A DNA stretch of 64,000 nucleotides from Pseudomonas capeferrum (GTDB lineage Bacteria > Pseudomonadota > Gammaproteobacteria > Pseudomonadales > Pseudomonadaceae), in NCBI RefSeq assembly GCF_013523055.1, contig NZ_JAAMQM010000016.1:62001-126000 (forward strand). The letters are read 5' to 3'. Of the stretch, positions 44,781 through 53,387 are shown one piece after another; the stretch's first letter is position 1; each line of letters opens with the position of its first letter. The notes below the pieces were generated by a model. The model worked only from the letters and a program-made list of their open reading frames with translations, was not told the origin of the DNA and searched no databases. The position numbers were made by a program, and so were the translations under genes.

Positions 44781-45378
44781 GGTCGCCCGCCAAGGCCCTG
44801 GCGGTCTCCGCCAGGCGTTTGCCCAAGGCGCGGCACAACGCGATCTCATGCTCATCCAGGTCGCGCTTGCCGTCCGCGCCGGCGTGATGACTGGCGCCAT
44901 AGGGAGTGCCACCACCACGGGTCTCCAGCAGCGCCGATTCGCTGTAAGGCAGGCCCAGGACCAGCATGCCGTGGTGCATCAGGGGCAGGAGCATGGACAG
45001 CAGAGTGGTCTCCTGACCGCCATGCAGGCTCGCGGTAGAGGTAAACACCGCTCCCGGCTTGCCCACCAGTTCGCCACCCAGCCACAGGCTGCTGGTACCG
45101 TCGAGGAAGTACTTCAGCGGTGCCGCCATGTTGCCGAAGCGGGTCGGGCTGCCCAGGGCGAGGCCGGAGCAGTGGCGCAGGTCGTCGAGCGTGGCGTACA
45201 GCGCGCCAGTGACCGGGATGTCCGGCGCCACGGCTTCGCACTCGGTCGAGATCGCCGGGACGGTGCGCAGGCGCGCTTCCATGCCGGCCATCTCGACGCC
45301 ACGGGCGATGTGCCGGGCCATCTCGCTGGTCGAGCCGTGGCGGCTGTAGTAAAGCACCAGGATGTAAGGCGCGCTCAC
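44773..45378 (-). CDS. wrbA: NAD(P)H:quinone oxidoreductase WrbA
   Basis: A 201-residue flavodoxin-like quinone reductase performing two-electron quinone reduction. Motifs: FMN phosphate loop YYSRHGSTSEMARHIARG, GSPTRFGNMAAPLKYFLD (WrbA signature) and TSTASLHGGQETT. It overlaps arsC by four bases upstream and the DUF2069 gene by eight bases downstream, forming a compact arsC-wrbA-DUF2069 unit. Confidence 0.94.
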   Translation of the reverse strand: MSAPYILVLYYSRHGSTSEMARHIARGVEMAGMEARLRTVPAISTECEAVAPDIPVTGALYATLDDLRHCSGLALGSPTRFGNMAAPLKYFLDGTSSLWLGGELVGKPGAVFTSTASLHGGQETTLLSMLLPLMHHGMLVLGLPYSESALLETRGGGTPYGASHHAGADGKRDLDEHEIALCRALGKRLAETARALAGDRG

Positions 45379-45728
45379 GGCAGGATCTCCAGTATCTTCT
45401 CCGGTGGTCGACCGATCACGGCCTTGTCGCCGACGACCAGGATCGGCCGTTCGATCAGTTTCGGATGCTGGACCATGGCCTCGATCAGCTGCGCATCGGT
45501 CAAGGCCGGATCGGACAGGCCGAGGGACTTGTATTCATCCTCTCCGGTACGCATGAGCTGACGCGCAGCGACGCCCAGCTTGTCGAGCACGGCGACGAGG
45601 GTGGCGGCGTCCGGCGGCGTCTCGAGATAGCGCACGACCGTAGGCGCCAGGCCGCGGGCTTCGAGCAGCTCCAGGGCGCCACGGGATTTCGAGCAGCGCG
45701 GGTTATGATAGAGAATCAGATCAGTCAT
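45375..45728 (-). CDS. arsC: Arsenate reductase (glutaredoxin type)
   Basis: A 117-residue ArsC-family protein with the active Cys12 in YHNPRCSKSRGALELL and the ERPILVV segment carrying the conserved catalytic Arg. It reduces arsenate with glutaredoxin/glutathione in characterised members; chromosomal homologs like this are sometimes only thiol reductases of unknown role, and no arsR or arsB is nearby. The start at 45728 fits the family; it heads the unit with wrbA and DUF2069. Confidence 0.88.
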   Translation of the reverse strand: MTDLILYHNPRCSKSRGALELLEARGLAPTVVRYLETPPDAATLVAVLDKLGVAARQLMRTGEDEYKSLGLSDPALTDAQLIEAMVQHPKLIERPILVVGDKAVIGRPPEKILEILP

Positions 45729-45813
45729 GACGGGTCGCATCCAGCTGGGTGTGGCGGCTATTCTAACCGCAGGGACTGCTCCCTTTGCTTGAAACTTAGA
45801 GAAGGATTGACCC

Positions 45814-46278
45814 ATGGCAAGGCGTTTCGCAGTAGCACTGGCCATTACCACGAGCCTGTTGCTCGGCGGTTGCGGCGCGGATTACGGCGTGGACCAGCAT
45901 GGCAACACGGTCAAGGCCGAACAGCTCGAAGGGCAATGGCTGGTACTCAACTACTGGGCCGAGTGGTGTGGCCCGTGCCGCACGGAAATTCCCGAGCTCA
46001 ACGCCGCAGCGAAGCAGTGGCAGGCGCAGGGCATCAAAGTGGTCGGCGTGAATTTCGATGGCTTGCAGGGCCAGGATCTGAAACAGGCCAGCGAAACCTT
46101 GGGCATTGACTTCACCGTCCTGGCCGAGGACCCGGCCGAGCGCTATGACCTGCCACGCAGCGAAGCGCTGCCGGTGACCTACATCATCGACGACAAGGGC
46201 AAGGTCCGTGAGCAGTTGATGGGCGAGCAGACGCTCGAGGGGTTGCAGGCGAAGATCAAGGCGCTCAAGGGGGCTTGA
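45814..46278 (+). CDS. TlpA/thioredoxin-like lipoprotein
   Basis: A 154-residue protein with lipobox SLLLGGC (Cys20), so membrane-anchored on the periplasmic face. The thioredoxin fold has an active WCGPC (51-55) in NYWAEWCGPCRTEIPEL and a cis-Pro in ALPVTYIID. It is probably a periplasmic thiol reductase like TlpA or ResA. It diverges from arsC and is separated by about 85 bases. Confidence 0.9.
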   Translation: MARRFAVALAITTSLLLGGCGADYGVDQHGNTVKAEQLEGQWLVLNYWAEWCGPCRTEIPELNAAAKQWQAQGIKVVGVNFDGLQGQDLKQASETLGIDFTVLAEDPAERYDLPRSEALPVTYIIDDKGKVREQLMGEQTLEGLQAKIKALKGA

Positions 46279-46400
46279 GGTTTTTTGGGGTGGGTGAGGG
46301 TGTCTCGGGGTTGCAGGACAGGATTCGGGAGGGTGTCGTAGCTGGCAGGGCAGGCTTTAGAGCGCGTTATGGCGGCCAGGCGCATGTCTTGGGCCTTGCG

Positions 46401-46702
46401 GCGCCCTTGAGATCGAGCACCGCCTGCGCGGCGCTTCGCGGGTAAATCGCATCGGCGAACCGCCGCTCCCACATTTGTTGCACCGTACCATGGCCTGATA
46501 GACCGAGTTCTTAGCCTTGTTTGTACGACAAAGATATCGAGGCGTCAGCAACAGCCTTGATGCAATCTTCAGCCATGCACCAAGGCTGACAACCCCAATC
46601 TCATAGGCCATGGCACGGTGCAACAAATGTGGGAGCGGCGGTTCGCCGATGCGATTTACCCGCGAAGCGCCGCGCGGGCGGCGCTCGATCTCGAGAGCAC
46701 TG
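46401..46702. repeat. Palindromic repeat element, copy B (about 300 bp)
   Basis: Long inverted arms (about 95 bases, near-identical when one is reverse-complemented; both contain the 19-base GCTCCCACATTTGTTGCAC and a GCGGCGCTTCGCGGGTAAAT segment) flank a core of about 110 bases. The core has a 13-bp stem hairpin, 46552-46564 with 46576-46588. It closely matches the element at 7905-8192. It occupies the gap between convergent genes ending at 46278 and 46727, and no gene is credible in that gap. Confidence 0.92.
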
Positions 46703-46726
46703 AAAGTGCCATGACAGGCACGTCAC

Positions 46727-47131
46727 CTAACCCTCTTCAGGCCAGAACCGCAGCGGCTTGCCCTCGACCGGCCAGAACCGCACCTGCTCGATCGATGAGA
46801 CATCCCAGCGCTGTACCGTCTGCAAAGCATCCAGAAAGCGCTGTTCCTGCTCCATCAGGGCCGGTGCGCACAGCTTGCGGGTCTTGCCGACCTGGCCGAA
46901 GGTCAACCGTTCGCCGTCGAGAGAGTAGGGCGCGAACCAATGGTTGCAACCCGCATTGCCATAGGCCCGGCCATCGGCGGCGAGCGTCAGGGTCAGATGG
47001 CTGTAATCGATCAACGGGCGTTCGCCTATCCACTCCAGCACATAGCTGCGCTCCTGCTGCAACTGAACGGGCTCGGCGGCGCAACCGAGCAGGCCGGTGC
47101 AGGCCAGCGCAGCAGTCAGCAGGTGCCTCAC
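46727..47131 (-). CDS. META-domain lipoprotein
   Basis: A 134-residue protein with lipobox ACTGLLGC (Cys15) and a META/HslJ-like beta-sheet domain: LTLAADGRAYGNAGCNHWFA resembles the family core NRxxGSxGCN. It probably resides in the outer membrane or periplasm; HslJ relatives are linked to stress or novobiocin resistance. The GTG start at 47131 is preceded by AGGAGG eight bases upstream and overlaps the preceding gene by four bases. Confidence 0.82.
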   Translation of the reverse strand: MRHLLTAALACTGLLGCAAEPVQLQQERSYVLEWIGERPLIDYSHLTLTLAADGRAYGNAGCNHWFAPYSLDGERLTFGQVGKTRKLCAPALMEQEQRFLDALQTVQRWDVSSIEQVRFWPVEGKPLRFWPEEG

Positions 47132-47565
47132 TGAGCAGCCTCCTGGCAACGTGGGCACAGGTGGCGATCGCCTCGAAGGGTCCAGCCGAGCTCGACGATA
47201 CGGGCGCTGGCAGCAGGCTGGCGAGCCTTGTTGCCTAACTTGGCATCCACGGCGAACTCGAAATCGAGGCTGGCGCCGCAGCCATCGCATTTCACCTGCC
47301 AGCTGCGAATCTCGAGCTCGCCGAACACCGGCCCGCTGGCCACGGCAACCCACTGGCCGCGTGGATTGATCAGATGGCGCACACTTTCCACGGTCAGGCG
47401 CATGGACAAACCCTTGCTGCCCTTGAGGCTGACCAGCAGGACATCGTCCTTCTGTATCGAGCCGCCATTGCCGGTAACCTGGTAGCGTCCAGGGACCAGC
47501 GCGCGGCATTCGATCAAGGTGTGTTGCGGGTTGAATAGGGTGTAGCGGAAATCGTGCTCGACCAT
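47128..47565 (-). CDS. Conserved protein with zinc-ribbon end, unknown function
   Basis: A 145-residue soluble protein (MVEHDFRYTLFNPQHTLIEC...). The middle is beta-rich (LINPRGQWVAVASGPVFGEL). Cysteines form two knuckles, KCDGCGAS and LCPRCQEA, consistent with a zinc ribbon. The start at 47565 is preceded by a purine-rich site; the longer in-frame start at 47640 adds unlike sequence. It is translationally coupled to the META lipoprotein gene (four-base overlap). No family name recognised. Confidence 0.75.
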   Translation of the reverse strand: MVEHDFRYTLFNPQHTLIECRALVPGRYQVTGNGGSIQKDDVLLVSLKGSKGLSMRLTVESVRHLINPRGQWVAVASGPVFGELEIRSWQVKCDGCGASLDFEFAVDAKLGNKARQPAASARIVELGWTLRGDRHLCPRCQEAAQ

Positions 47566-47695
47566 GGGTCCTCCAGATAGGCGGCGTATTCTAGGGCCTG
47601 TCGAGTTTTTATTCACGGCCGCTAATCGAGATCGCCCCATCCCGTGGCCTGCTCACGAAATCTAGCGAGCCATCCTCGCCCCTCATTCCCAGGTT

Positions 47696-50452
47696 TCACA
47701 CGCTCATGCGTGCCTGGGCGGCGAGGCGACAGATGGCGTGGTCCAGTTCATCCAGCGCCTGCGAGGCTTGCGGATGCTCCTGCTTGAGCAAGGTCTCGCT
47801 GCGCTGACAAGCTGCGCGCAACTGGGGGACCCCACAGTAGCGCGATGCACCGTTGAGGCGATGGACACGTTCGATCAAGGCGTTTCGGTCGGCCGTCTCG
47901 CGCCCGACACGAATGGCCTCGCGGTCCTCTTCCAGGGACGCCAGGAGCATGGCCAGCATGTCCGCGGCCAAATCCGGCTTGCCGGCGGCCAGGCGCAGGC
48001 CTTCCTCCGGATCGAGGACTTCCAGCTCGCTGCTCTCGGGCAGGCGCTGCGCGGGGCGTTCCCGGTGCGGCGTGCTCAGGTTCAAGCCGGTCCACTTCAT
48101 CACCACCTGCGCCAACTGGCGTTCGCTGATGGGCTTGGTCAGGTAGTCGTCCATGCCGCTGTGCAACAAGGCGCGCTTCTCATTGGCCATGGCGTGAGCG
48201 GTGAGGGCGACGATAGGCAGCGATGGCCCGCTCTGGCTGCTTTCCCACTGACGGATCTGTTCGGTGCAGGCGCGACCGTCCATGCCCGGCATCTGCACGT
48301 CCATCAGCACCAGGTCGAAGGGTTCGTCCTGCACGGCCTGTACCGCCGCATAGCCGCTATCGACTGCCAATACCTCGCCACCCAGGCCTTCGAGCAAGGT
48401 CTGCACCAGCAGCAGGTTGGCCGGGTTGTCGTCGACGCAAAGGATCTTCGGCACGCGCTGGCCACCTGGGATGCGGTGCTCGACATTCGCCCGGCGCGGC
48501 TGGATCAGCTCGAGCAGCAGCCGACGCAGCTTGCGCGTGCACGCCGGCTTGGACAGCAATTGCCCATGCCCATTGGGCAGGTAGGGGTGGTACAGCGCCT
48601 GCTCGGTTGTCGGACAGAGCACCACGCACTGGCATCGCTGGCGTTCGAGTTGCTGGTTGTAGTGGCCCAGCTGCTCTGGCGACAGGTTGCCGAGATTGAC
48701 ACCCATTACCGCGAAGTCGAAAGGTTGGTCCGCCAGGCTGGCCGCTTCCACGCCCTGTAGCAGTTGGTCGAAGCCAGGGAACAGGCTCACGCTCAAGCCG
48801 CAATCCTCGAGCAGGTGTTCGAGTGCCTGGCGCGCCAGCTCATGATCGTCGACCACGGCGACTCGGCGGCCCAGCAACGGTTGCAGTGGCAGCTCCTCGG
48901 CATCGTCGCGGGCCTTTGGCAGGGTGAGGCTGATCCAGAACTGCGAGCCCTCGCCGGGCGTGCTGTCGACACCGATCTCGCCACCCATCTGCTCGATCAG
49001 GCGCTTGGATATCACCAGCCCGAGGCCGGTGCCGCCAGGCTGGCGCGACAGCGAATTGTCGGCCTGGCTGAATGCCTGGAACAGGGTGCGCACGTCTTGC
49101 GGCGAAAGACCGATGCCCGTGTCCTGAATGCTGATCCGCAATTGCACGCTCTCTTCACGCTCGTCCTCGAGCATGGCACGGGCCACGATAGTGCCCTCGC
49201 GGGTGAACTTGATCGCGTTGCTCACCAGGTTGGTAAGGATCTGCTTGAGCCGTAGCGGGTCGCCGATCAACGACAGCGGCGTGTCGCGGTACACCAGGCT
49301 GACCAGCTCCAACTGCTTGGCGTGGGCCGCGGGGGCAAGGATGGTCAGGGTGTCCTGAATCAGGTCGCGCAGATTGAAGGGGATGTTGTCGAGCACCAGT
49401 TTGCCGGCCTCGATCTTGGAGAAGTCGAGGATCTCGTTGATGATTCCCAGCAGGTTGTCGGCGGATTTCTCGATGGTACCCAGGTAATCGAGCTGGCGTG
49501 GCGTCAGCTCGCTTCTTTGCAGCAAGTGGGTGAAGCCGAGGATGCCATTGAGCGGAGTCCGGATCTCGTGGCTCATGTTGGCCAGGAATTCCGATTTGAT
49601 CCGACTGGCCTCCAGGGCTTCCTTGCGCGCCATGTCCAGTTCGATGTTCTGGATCTCGATGGTTTCGAGGTTCTGGCGGACATCCTCGGTGGCCTGATCG
49701 ATGCTGTGTTGCAGTTCCTCATGAGCGTTGTACAGGCTTTCGGCCATGCGGTTTATGCCTGCGGCCAGAGCGTCCAGCTCGTGACTGCCCATGGGCGGAA
49801 GGCGTTCTTCCAGATGACCGTCCTTGAGCTGCGTGACGGCGTGTCGAATGCGGTTGATCGGGTCGTTGATGGCCCGGCTCATGCGCAAGGCCACCAGGGC
49901 GGTGAGGGTCAGGCAGGCGAAGATCAGCAACAGGCTGGTGAACAGGTTCCGGTAGCCGCGCAGCAGGGTACCGTCGTGCGACAGTTCGATTTCCACCCAG
50001 CCCAGCAGGTGTTCGGTTTCGGCGGGGATGGCGTCGGCGGCGAGGTCGCGATGGTGGCCGAAGACCGGCATCAGGTAGCGGGTGGCATCGTTGCCTGTGC
50101 GTTGCAGCAATTGCGTGCCGTTGCCGCCGCTTGGGGGCTGATTGAGCATGCTGGGGCCGGCATGGGCGAGACGCGTGCGATCTGGGGCGAGGAATGCGAC
50201 GGCGCGGACGTCGGCCTGTTCCAGGGCTTGGGCGGCGATGCGTTCGAGTTGCGGTTCGGAGTGGCGAGCCAGGGAAGAGGCGGCCAAGGGCGCCAGGTGC
50301 TCGGCGATCATTTTTCCGCGTTGCAGGAGCTGGGTGCGGAGGTCGTTTTGCTGGAGCCAGGTGAAATAGCTGCCCAGGGCCAGGGCCATCAGGCCTGCGG
50401 GGAGGAGGGCTAGCAGAACGACGCGGCTTCGGATTCCCAAGCGATCGAACAC
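47696..50452 (-). CDS. gacS: Hybrid sensor kinase GacS
   Basis: A 918-residue hybrid kinase that activates GacA and thereby RsmY/Z small RNAs, governing secondary metabolism, biofilm and stress genes. Domain order: TM1 (about 11-31), periplasmic domain (about 32-168), TM2 (about 170-190), HAMP, HisKA with His295 in ANMSHEIRTPL, ATPase (GTGLGLVISKRL), a middle receiver-like domain (about 528-650), a true receiver with Asp718 in LVLMDVQMPGMDG, and Hpt with His864 in VHRLNGA. The middle receiver lacks the phosphoacceptor Asp: Gly584 (AVMGVNL) holds its place, while Asp535/536 and Lys635 remain. Start at 50452 fits the family (MFDRLGIRSRVVLLALLP). Confidence 0.96.
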   Translation of the reverse strand: MFDRLGIRSRVVLLALLPAGLMALALGSYFTWLQQNDLRTQLLQRGKMIAEHLAPLAASSLARHSEPQLERIAAQALEQADVRAVAFLAPDRTRLAHAGPSMLNQPPSGGNGTQLLQRTGNDATRYLMPVFGHHRDLAADAIPAETEHLLGWVEIELSHDGTLLRGYRNLFTSLLLIFACLTLTALVALRMSRAINDPINRIRHAVTQLKDGHLEERLPPMGSHELDALAAGINRMAESLYNAHEELQHSIDQATEDVRQNLETIEIQNIELDMARKEALEASRIKSEFLANMSHEIRTPLNGILGFTHLLQRSELTPRQLDYLGTIEKSADNLLGIINEILDFSKIEAGKLVLDNIPFNLRDLIQDTLTILAPAAHAKQLELVSLVYRDTPLSLIGDPLRLKQILTNLVSNAIKFTREGTIVARAMLEDEREESVQLRISIQDTGIGLSPQDVRTLFQAFSQADNSLSRQPGGTGLGLVISKRLIEQMGGEIGVDSTPGEGSQFWISLTLPKARDDAEELPLQPLLGRRVAVVDDHELARQALEHLLEDCGLSVSLFPGFDQLLQGVEAASLADQPFDFAVMGVNLGNLSPEQLGHYNQQLERQRCQCVVLCPTTEQALYHPYLPNGHGQLLSKPACTRKLRRLLLELIQPRRANVEHRIPGGQRVPKILCVDDNPANLLLVQTLLEGLGGEVLAVDSGYAAVQAVQDEPFDLVLMDVQMPGMDGRACTEQIRQWESSQSGPSLPIVALTAHAMANEKRALLHSGMDDYLTKPISERQLAQVVMKWTGLNLSTPHRERPAQRLPESSELEVLDPEEGLRLAAGKPDLAADMLAMLLASLEEDREAIRVGRETADRNALIERVHRLNGASRYCGVPQLRAACQRSETLLKQEHPQASQALDELDHAICRLAAQARMSV

Positions 50453-50571
50453 ATCGGGCTCCTGTCAGGTTTGGGGTGAGGCCGTCGGGAGACGGGGGTT
50501 AGGCGGGAAAGTACTCTGGCTTGAAAAGTAATGCACTCCTTTATAGCCCCAATCTTGGTCTTGCCCTTTTC

Positions 50572-50634
<63 letters not shown>

Positions 50635-50940
50635 CATGCTGCCATGCACCGTTGCTGAGGCACTTATATGGAGTGAATATCCATTGGCGATGGCGGCTCA
50701 TGCTCACCTTTCCGCCCTTACGGCGGGTCACTTTTTTCCAAACGATGAAAAAAGTAACCAAAAAAATCTGCCCCACCATGGGCCCTCCGCTTCGCTACGG
50801 GTCCCCTCACTCCGGCGCCACTCCGGGGGCTCCGCCGACTATGGGCTAAAGCCCTCCGTACGGCGCTCCGGCTTCGCCAGAGGGGCTGCGCCCGGCCCCC
50901 TCCATGACACCTCCACTCGGCCTGCTGGAATGGGGCGGTA
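50635..50940. other. Conserved-looking intergenic module between two satellites
   Basis: About 300 bases, with GCCCTTACGGCGGGTCACTT, a run containing GATGAAAAAAGTAACC and GGGCTCCGCCGACTATGGGC-type GC-rich blocks. I recognise it as similar to modules that recur in intergenic DNA of many Pseudomonas genomes. Short frames on both strands cover it, but none has family support, and GC-rich palindromic blocks better explain them. I see no gene. Confidence 0.6.
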
Positions 50941-51090
50941 GATCAAGATCAAGATCAAAAGCAAGAGCAAGAGCAAGAGCAAGAGCAAGAGCAAGAGCAA
51001 GAGCAAGAGCAAGAGCAAGAGCAAGAGCAAGAGCAAGAGCAAGAGCAAGAGCAAGAGCAAGAGCAAGAGCAAGAGCAAGAGCAAGAGCAA
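50941..51090. repeat. Hexanucleotide satellite, response-regulator side
   Basis: Three GATCAA units (50941-50958), one AAGCAA, then 21 uninterrupted GAGCAA units (50965-51090). It ends 90 bases upstream of the response-regulator start. The minus-strand translation gives only poly-leucine, which I regard as spurious. Confidence 0.97.
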
Positions 51091-51180
51091 CGGCAGCGAC
51101 GGTGGCGTCCGTCGTAATCTGTTGCCCATCACTACCATTTCCACAATAATCATGTAACTGAGAATTGCTAGCAGCCGCCA

Positions 51181-51897
51181 ATGAATCCCGTCACTGTCCC
51201 AGCCGCCACTATCCTCGCTATCGAGGACGACCCCATCCTGGGAGCCTATCTGCATCAAGAGCTGCAGCGCGAGGGCTTTCGGGTAACGTGGTGCCGTAAC
51301 GGTTTGGAGGGTCTGGAGGAGGCAGGGCGACGCCCGTTCGATGTGGTACTGCTGGATATCCTGCTTCCCGGCCTCAACGGTTTGGACGCCTTGTCCCAGT
51401 TTCGCCAACACAGCGCTACTCCGGTCATCCTGATGTCCGCGCTCGGTGCCGAGGCCGACCGTATCTCCGGCTTCCAACGCGGTGCCGATGACTACCTGCC
51501 CAAGCCCTTCAGCATGGCTGAACTCCAGGTACGCATCGAGGCCATCCTGCGCCGCGTGGCTCTCGAACGCCGACATCAGGAGCCGCGGACAGCACCGTCC
51601 GGCCAGCTGCGCTTCGATGAACAGGCCAGCGATGTCCGCCGTGGCGATCAATGGGCCGGCCTGACGCCTAGCGAATACCGCCTGCTCGATACCCTGTATC
51701 GCAGCCAGGACGACGTGCTTTCCAAGCCCTTCCTCTATCAACAGGTCCTGCAACGCGGCTACGCCCGGCATGACCGTAGCCTCGACATGCATGTCAGCCA
51801 GATCCGCCGCAAGCTCAAGGCCATCGGCTACCACGAGCAGCAGTTGCGCACGGTCTGGGGCAAGGGCTATGTACTCAGCGCCAGCGAGGCAGGCTGA
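51181..51897 (+). CDS. OmpR-family response regulator (PirR-like by position)
   Basis: A 238-residue regulator: receiver with TILAIEDDPILGAYL, Asp59 in VVLLDILLPGLNG, Lys in LPKPFSMAEL, and a C-terminal winged helix (LTPSEYRLLDTLYRSQDDVLSK; HVSQIRRKLKAIG). In P. aeruginosa the pair next to gacS and cysM is pirRS, which controls a siderophore receptor; this is the likely counterpart from gene order. The kinase gene begins one base after the stop. The gene starts 91 bases after a 150-bp hexamer satellite. Confidence 0.92.
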   Translation: MNPVTVPAATILAIEDDPILGAYLHQELQREGFRVTWCRNGLEGLEEAGRRPFDVVLLDILLPGLNGLDALSQFRQHSATPVILMSALGAEADRISGFQRGADDYLPKPFSMAELQVRIEAILRRVALERRHQEPRTAPSGQLRFDEQASDVRRGDQWAGLTPSEYRLLDTLYRSQDDVLSKPFLYQQVLQRGYARHDRSLDMHVSQIRRKLKAIGYHEQQLRTVWGKGYVLSASEAG

Positions 51898-51898
51898 A

Positions 51899-53275
51899 GT
51901 GCTCGACCGGCATCCGCTGTTCTGGAAGCTATCGATCCTGCTGGTCGGTTTCTGTCTGCTGATGATCGGCCTGAGCTACACCTGGGGCCGACACATGGAG
52001 CACCAGAACGCCTTTCTGTCCGAGCCGGCCAGACAGTTGTTGCGCAGTTACGCCGCGCAGGCCGAGCAGGCCTGGCGTGGCGGCGGCCATGCGGGCGTCG
52101 ATCGCTGGCTGGCGCAGATGCGTCAACGCGAGCAGGGGTGGATCGGGGTCCTCGATAGCGAACTGCGACCGCTGGGCAGCGACGCGCTCGATAGCGTGCA
52201 ACTGCAACGCCTGACCCGTCTGCGCGGCGTCGACTGGCCCATGAGCCGCCGCTCTGTCGACCAACCATGGCTACGTTTGCCATTCCCCGACAATCCAGGG
52301 CAAGGCATGTTGGTCATGCAGTTGCCGGAACGGCTCGCCCCAGGCCAATACCGTCTGTTCTGGCGCATCGTCACCAATGGGATCATTCCAGGGCTGTTCA
52401 CGCTGCTGCTGTGTGTCGGTCTCTATCGCATGCTGATCGTACCGTTGAATCAGCTGCGCGAGCAGGCCAATGCCTGGCGCGCCGATCAGTTGTCGGCGCG
52501 ACTCGATCGTCGCACCATCAACCGGCGCGACGAACTGGGTGAGCTGGCGCGAGCCTTCGATCAGATGGCCGAGCGCCTGCAAGGCACCGTTGCCGCGCAG
52601 CAGCAACTGTTGCGCGACCTGTCCCACGAGATGCGCACTCCGCTCAGTCGCCTGCGGGTCGCCTGTGACAGCGAGCTCGATATCACGCGCCTGCGCGAGC
52701 GGCTCGGTCGTGAAGTGGATGGTATGCAACAGCTGGTGGAAAATGCGCTGCAATTGGCCTGGCAGGATACCGAGCGGGCGCCCATGCACCTTGAGGCCAT
52801 ACAGTTTCAGGCCTTGTGGGACATGCTTGTCGAGGACGCGTGCTTCGAAAGCGGCTGGGCGTCGGAACGACTGCGATGCGACCTGCCGCCGTCGTGCTGG
52901 GTCGAGGGCAATCTCGATCACCTGGCGCAAGCCTTGGAGAACCTTCTGCGCAATGCCATCCGACACTCTCCCGCCGAGGGTCTGATCCGCCTCGGCGGGC
53001 AGCGCGAGGGTGAGTATTGGAAGATCTGGCTGGAAGATCAGGGCTCGGGCGTCGCGGATCGGGACCTTGAACGTATATTCGCGCCGTTTACCCGGCTGGA
53101 TGGCTCGCGTCCTGGGGATGGCGGGTTCGGCCTGGGCCTGAGCATTGCCCGTGGTGCCATCCAGCGCCAAGGCGGCACGCTCTGGGCCGAAAATTCCGGG
53201 AGCGGCCTGCGGCTGTGCATGTATCTGAGGGCCTGCGAGCCTGTCTTGAAAAGGATCGCGCCTGGCATTGCCTGA
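51899..53275 (+). CDS. Sensor histidine kinase partner (PirS-like by position)
   Basis: A 458-residue membrane kinase: TM1 (about 8-27), a periplasmic loop of about 130 residues, TM2 (about 158-184, GIIPGLFTLLLCVGLYRM), HAMP, HisKA with LLRDLSHEMRTPLSRL, and an ATPase domain (FGLGLSIARGAIQRQ). The GTG start at 51899 is one base after the regulator stop (TGA A GTG); starts farther upstream fall inside the regulator. In P. aeruginosa a pirA receptor gene would follow; here cysM does. Confidence 0.9.
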   Translation: MLDRHPLFWKLSILLVGFCLLMIGLSYTWGRHMEHQNAFLSEPARQLLRSYAAQAEQAWRGGGHAGVDRWLAQMRQREQGWIGVLDSELRPLGSDALDSVQLQRLTRLRGVDWPMSRRSVDQPWLRLPFPDNPGQGMLVMQLPERLAPGQYRLFWRIVTNGIIPGLFTLLLCVGLYRMLIVPLNQLREQANAWRADQLSARLDRRTINRRDELGELARAFDQMAERLQGTVAAQQQLLRDLSHEMRTPLSRLRVACDSELDITRLRERLGREVDGMQQLVENALQLAWQDTERAPMHLEAIQFQALWDMLVEDACFESGWASERLRCDLPPSCWVEGNLDHLAQALENLLRNAIRHSPAEGLIRLGGQREGEYWKIWLEDQGSGVADRDLERIFAPFTRLDGSRPGDGGFGLGLSIARGAIQRQGGTLWAENSGSGLRLCMYLRACEPVLKRIAPGIA

Positions 53276-53282
53276 GCCCATC

Positions 53283-53311
53283 GGTCGTTATAGCTCGACG
53301 CTATATCGACC
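53283..53311. terminator. Hairpin between the kinase gene and cysM
   Basis: GGTCGTTATAG (53283-53293) pairs with CTATATCGACC (53301-53311) with one mismatch, over a seven-base loop. There is no T tract; it could be a terminator or an operator upstream of cysM. Confidence 0.4.
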
Positions 53312-53387
53312 ATCGATTGCGTGATATGGCCTGGAAAGGTTTGCCGGTATGATAGTCGCCCCTGCCGTCCAGATTGCGAAATACGCC

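Noticed and set aside
45375..45728. An arsenic-resistance operon
   Set aside because: Only the ArsC-family gene is present; arsR, arsB and arsH are absent, and the neighbours are wrbA and a DUF2069 gene.
50635..50940. Small genes in the module between the hexamer satellites
   Set aside because: Frames on both strands are short, lack ribosome sites, and consist of residues expected from GC-rich palindromic DNA.
50839..51834. A long minus-strand frame encoding a poly-leucine stretch, opposite the response-regulator gene
   Set aside because: The leucines come from translating the GAGCAA satellite, and the rest is the antisense of a well-supported regulator gene.
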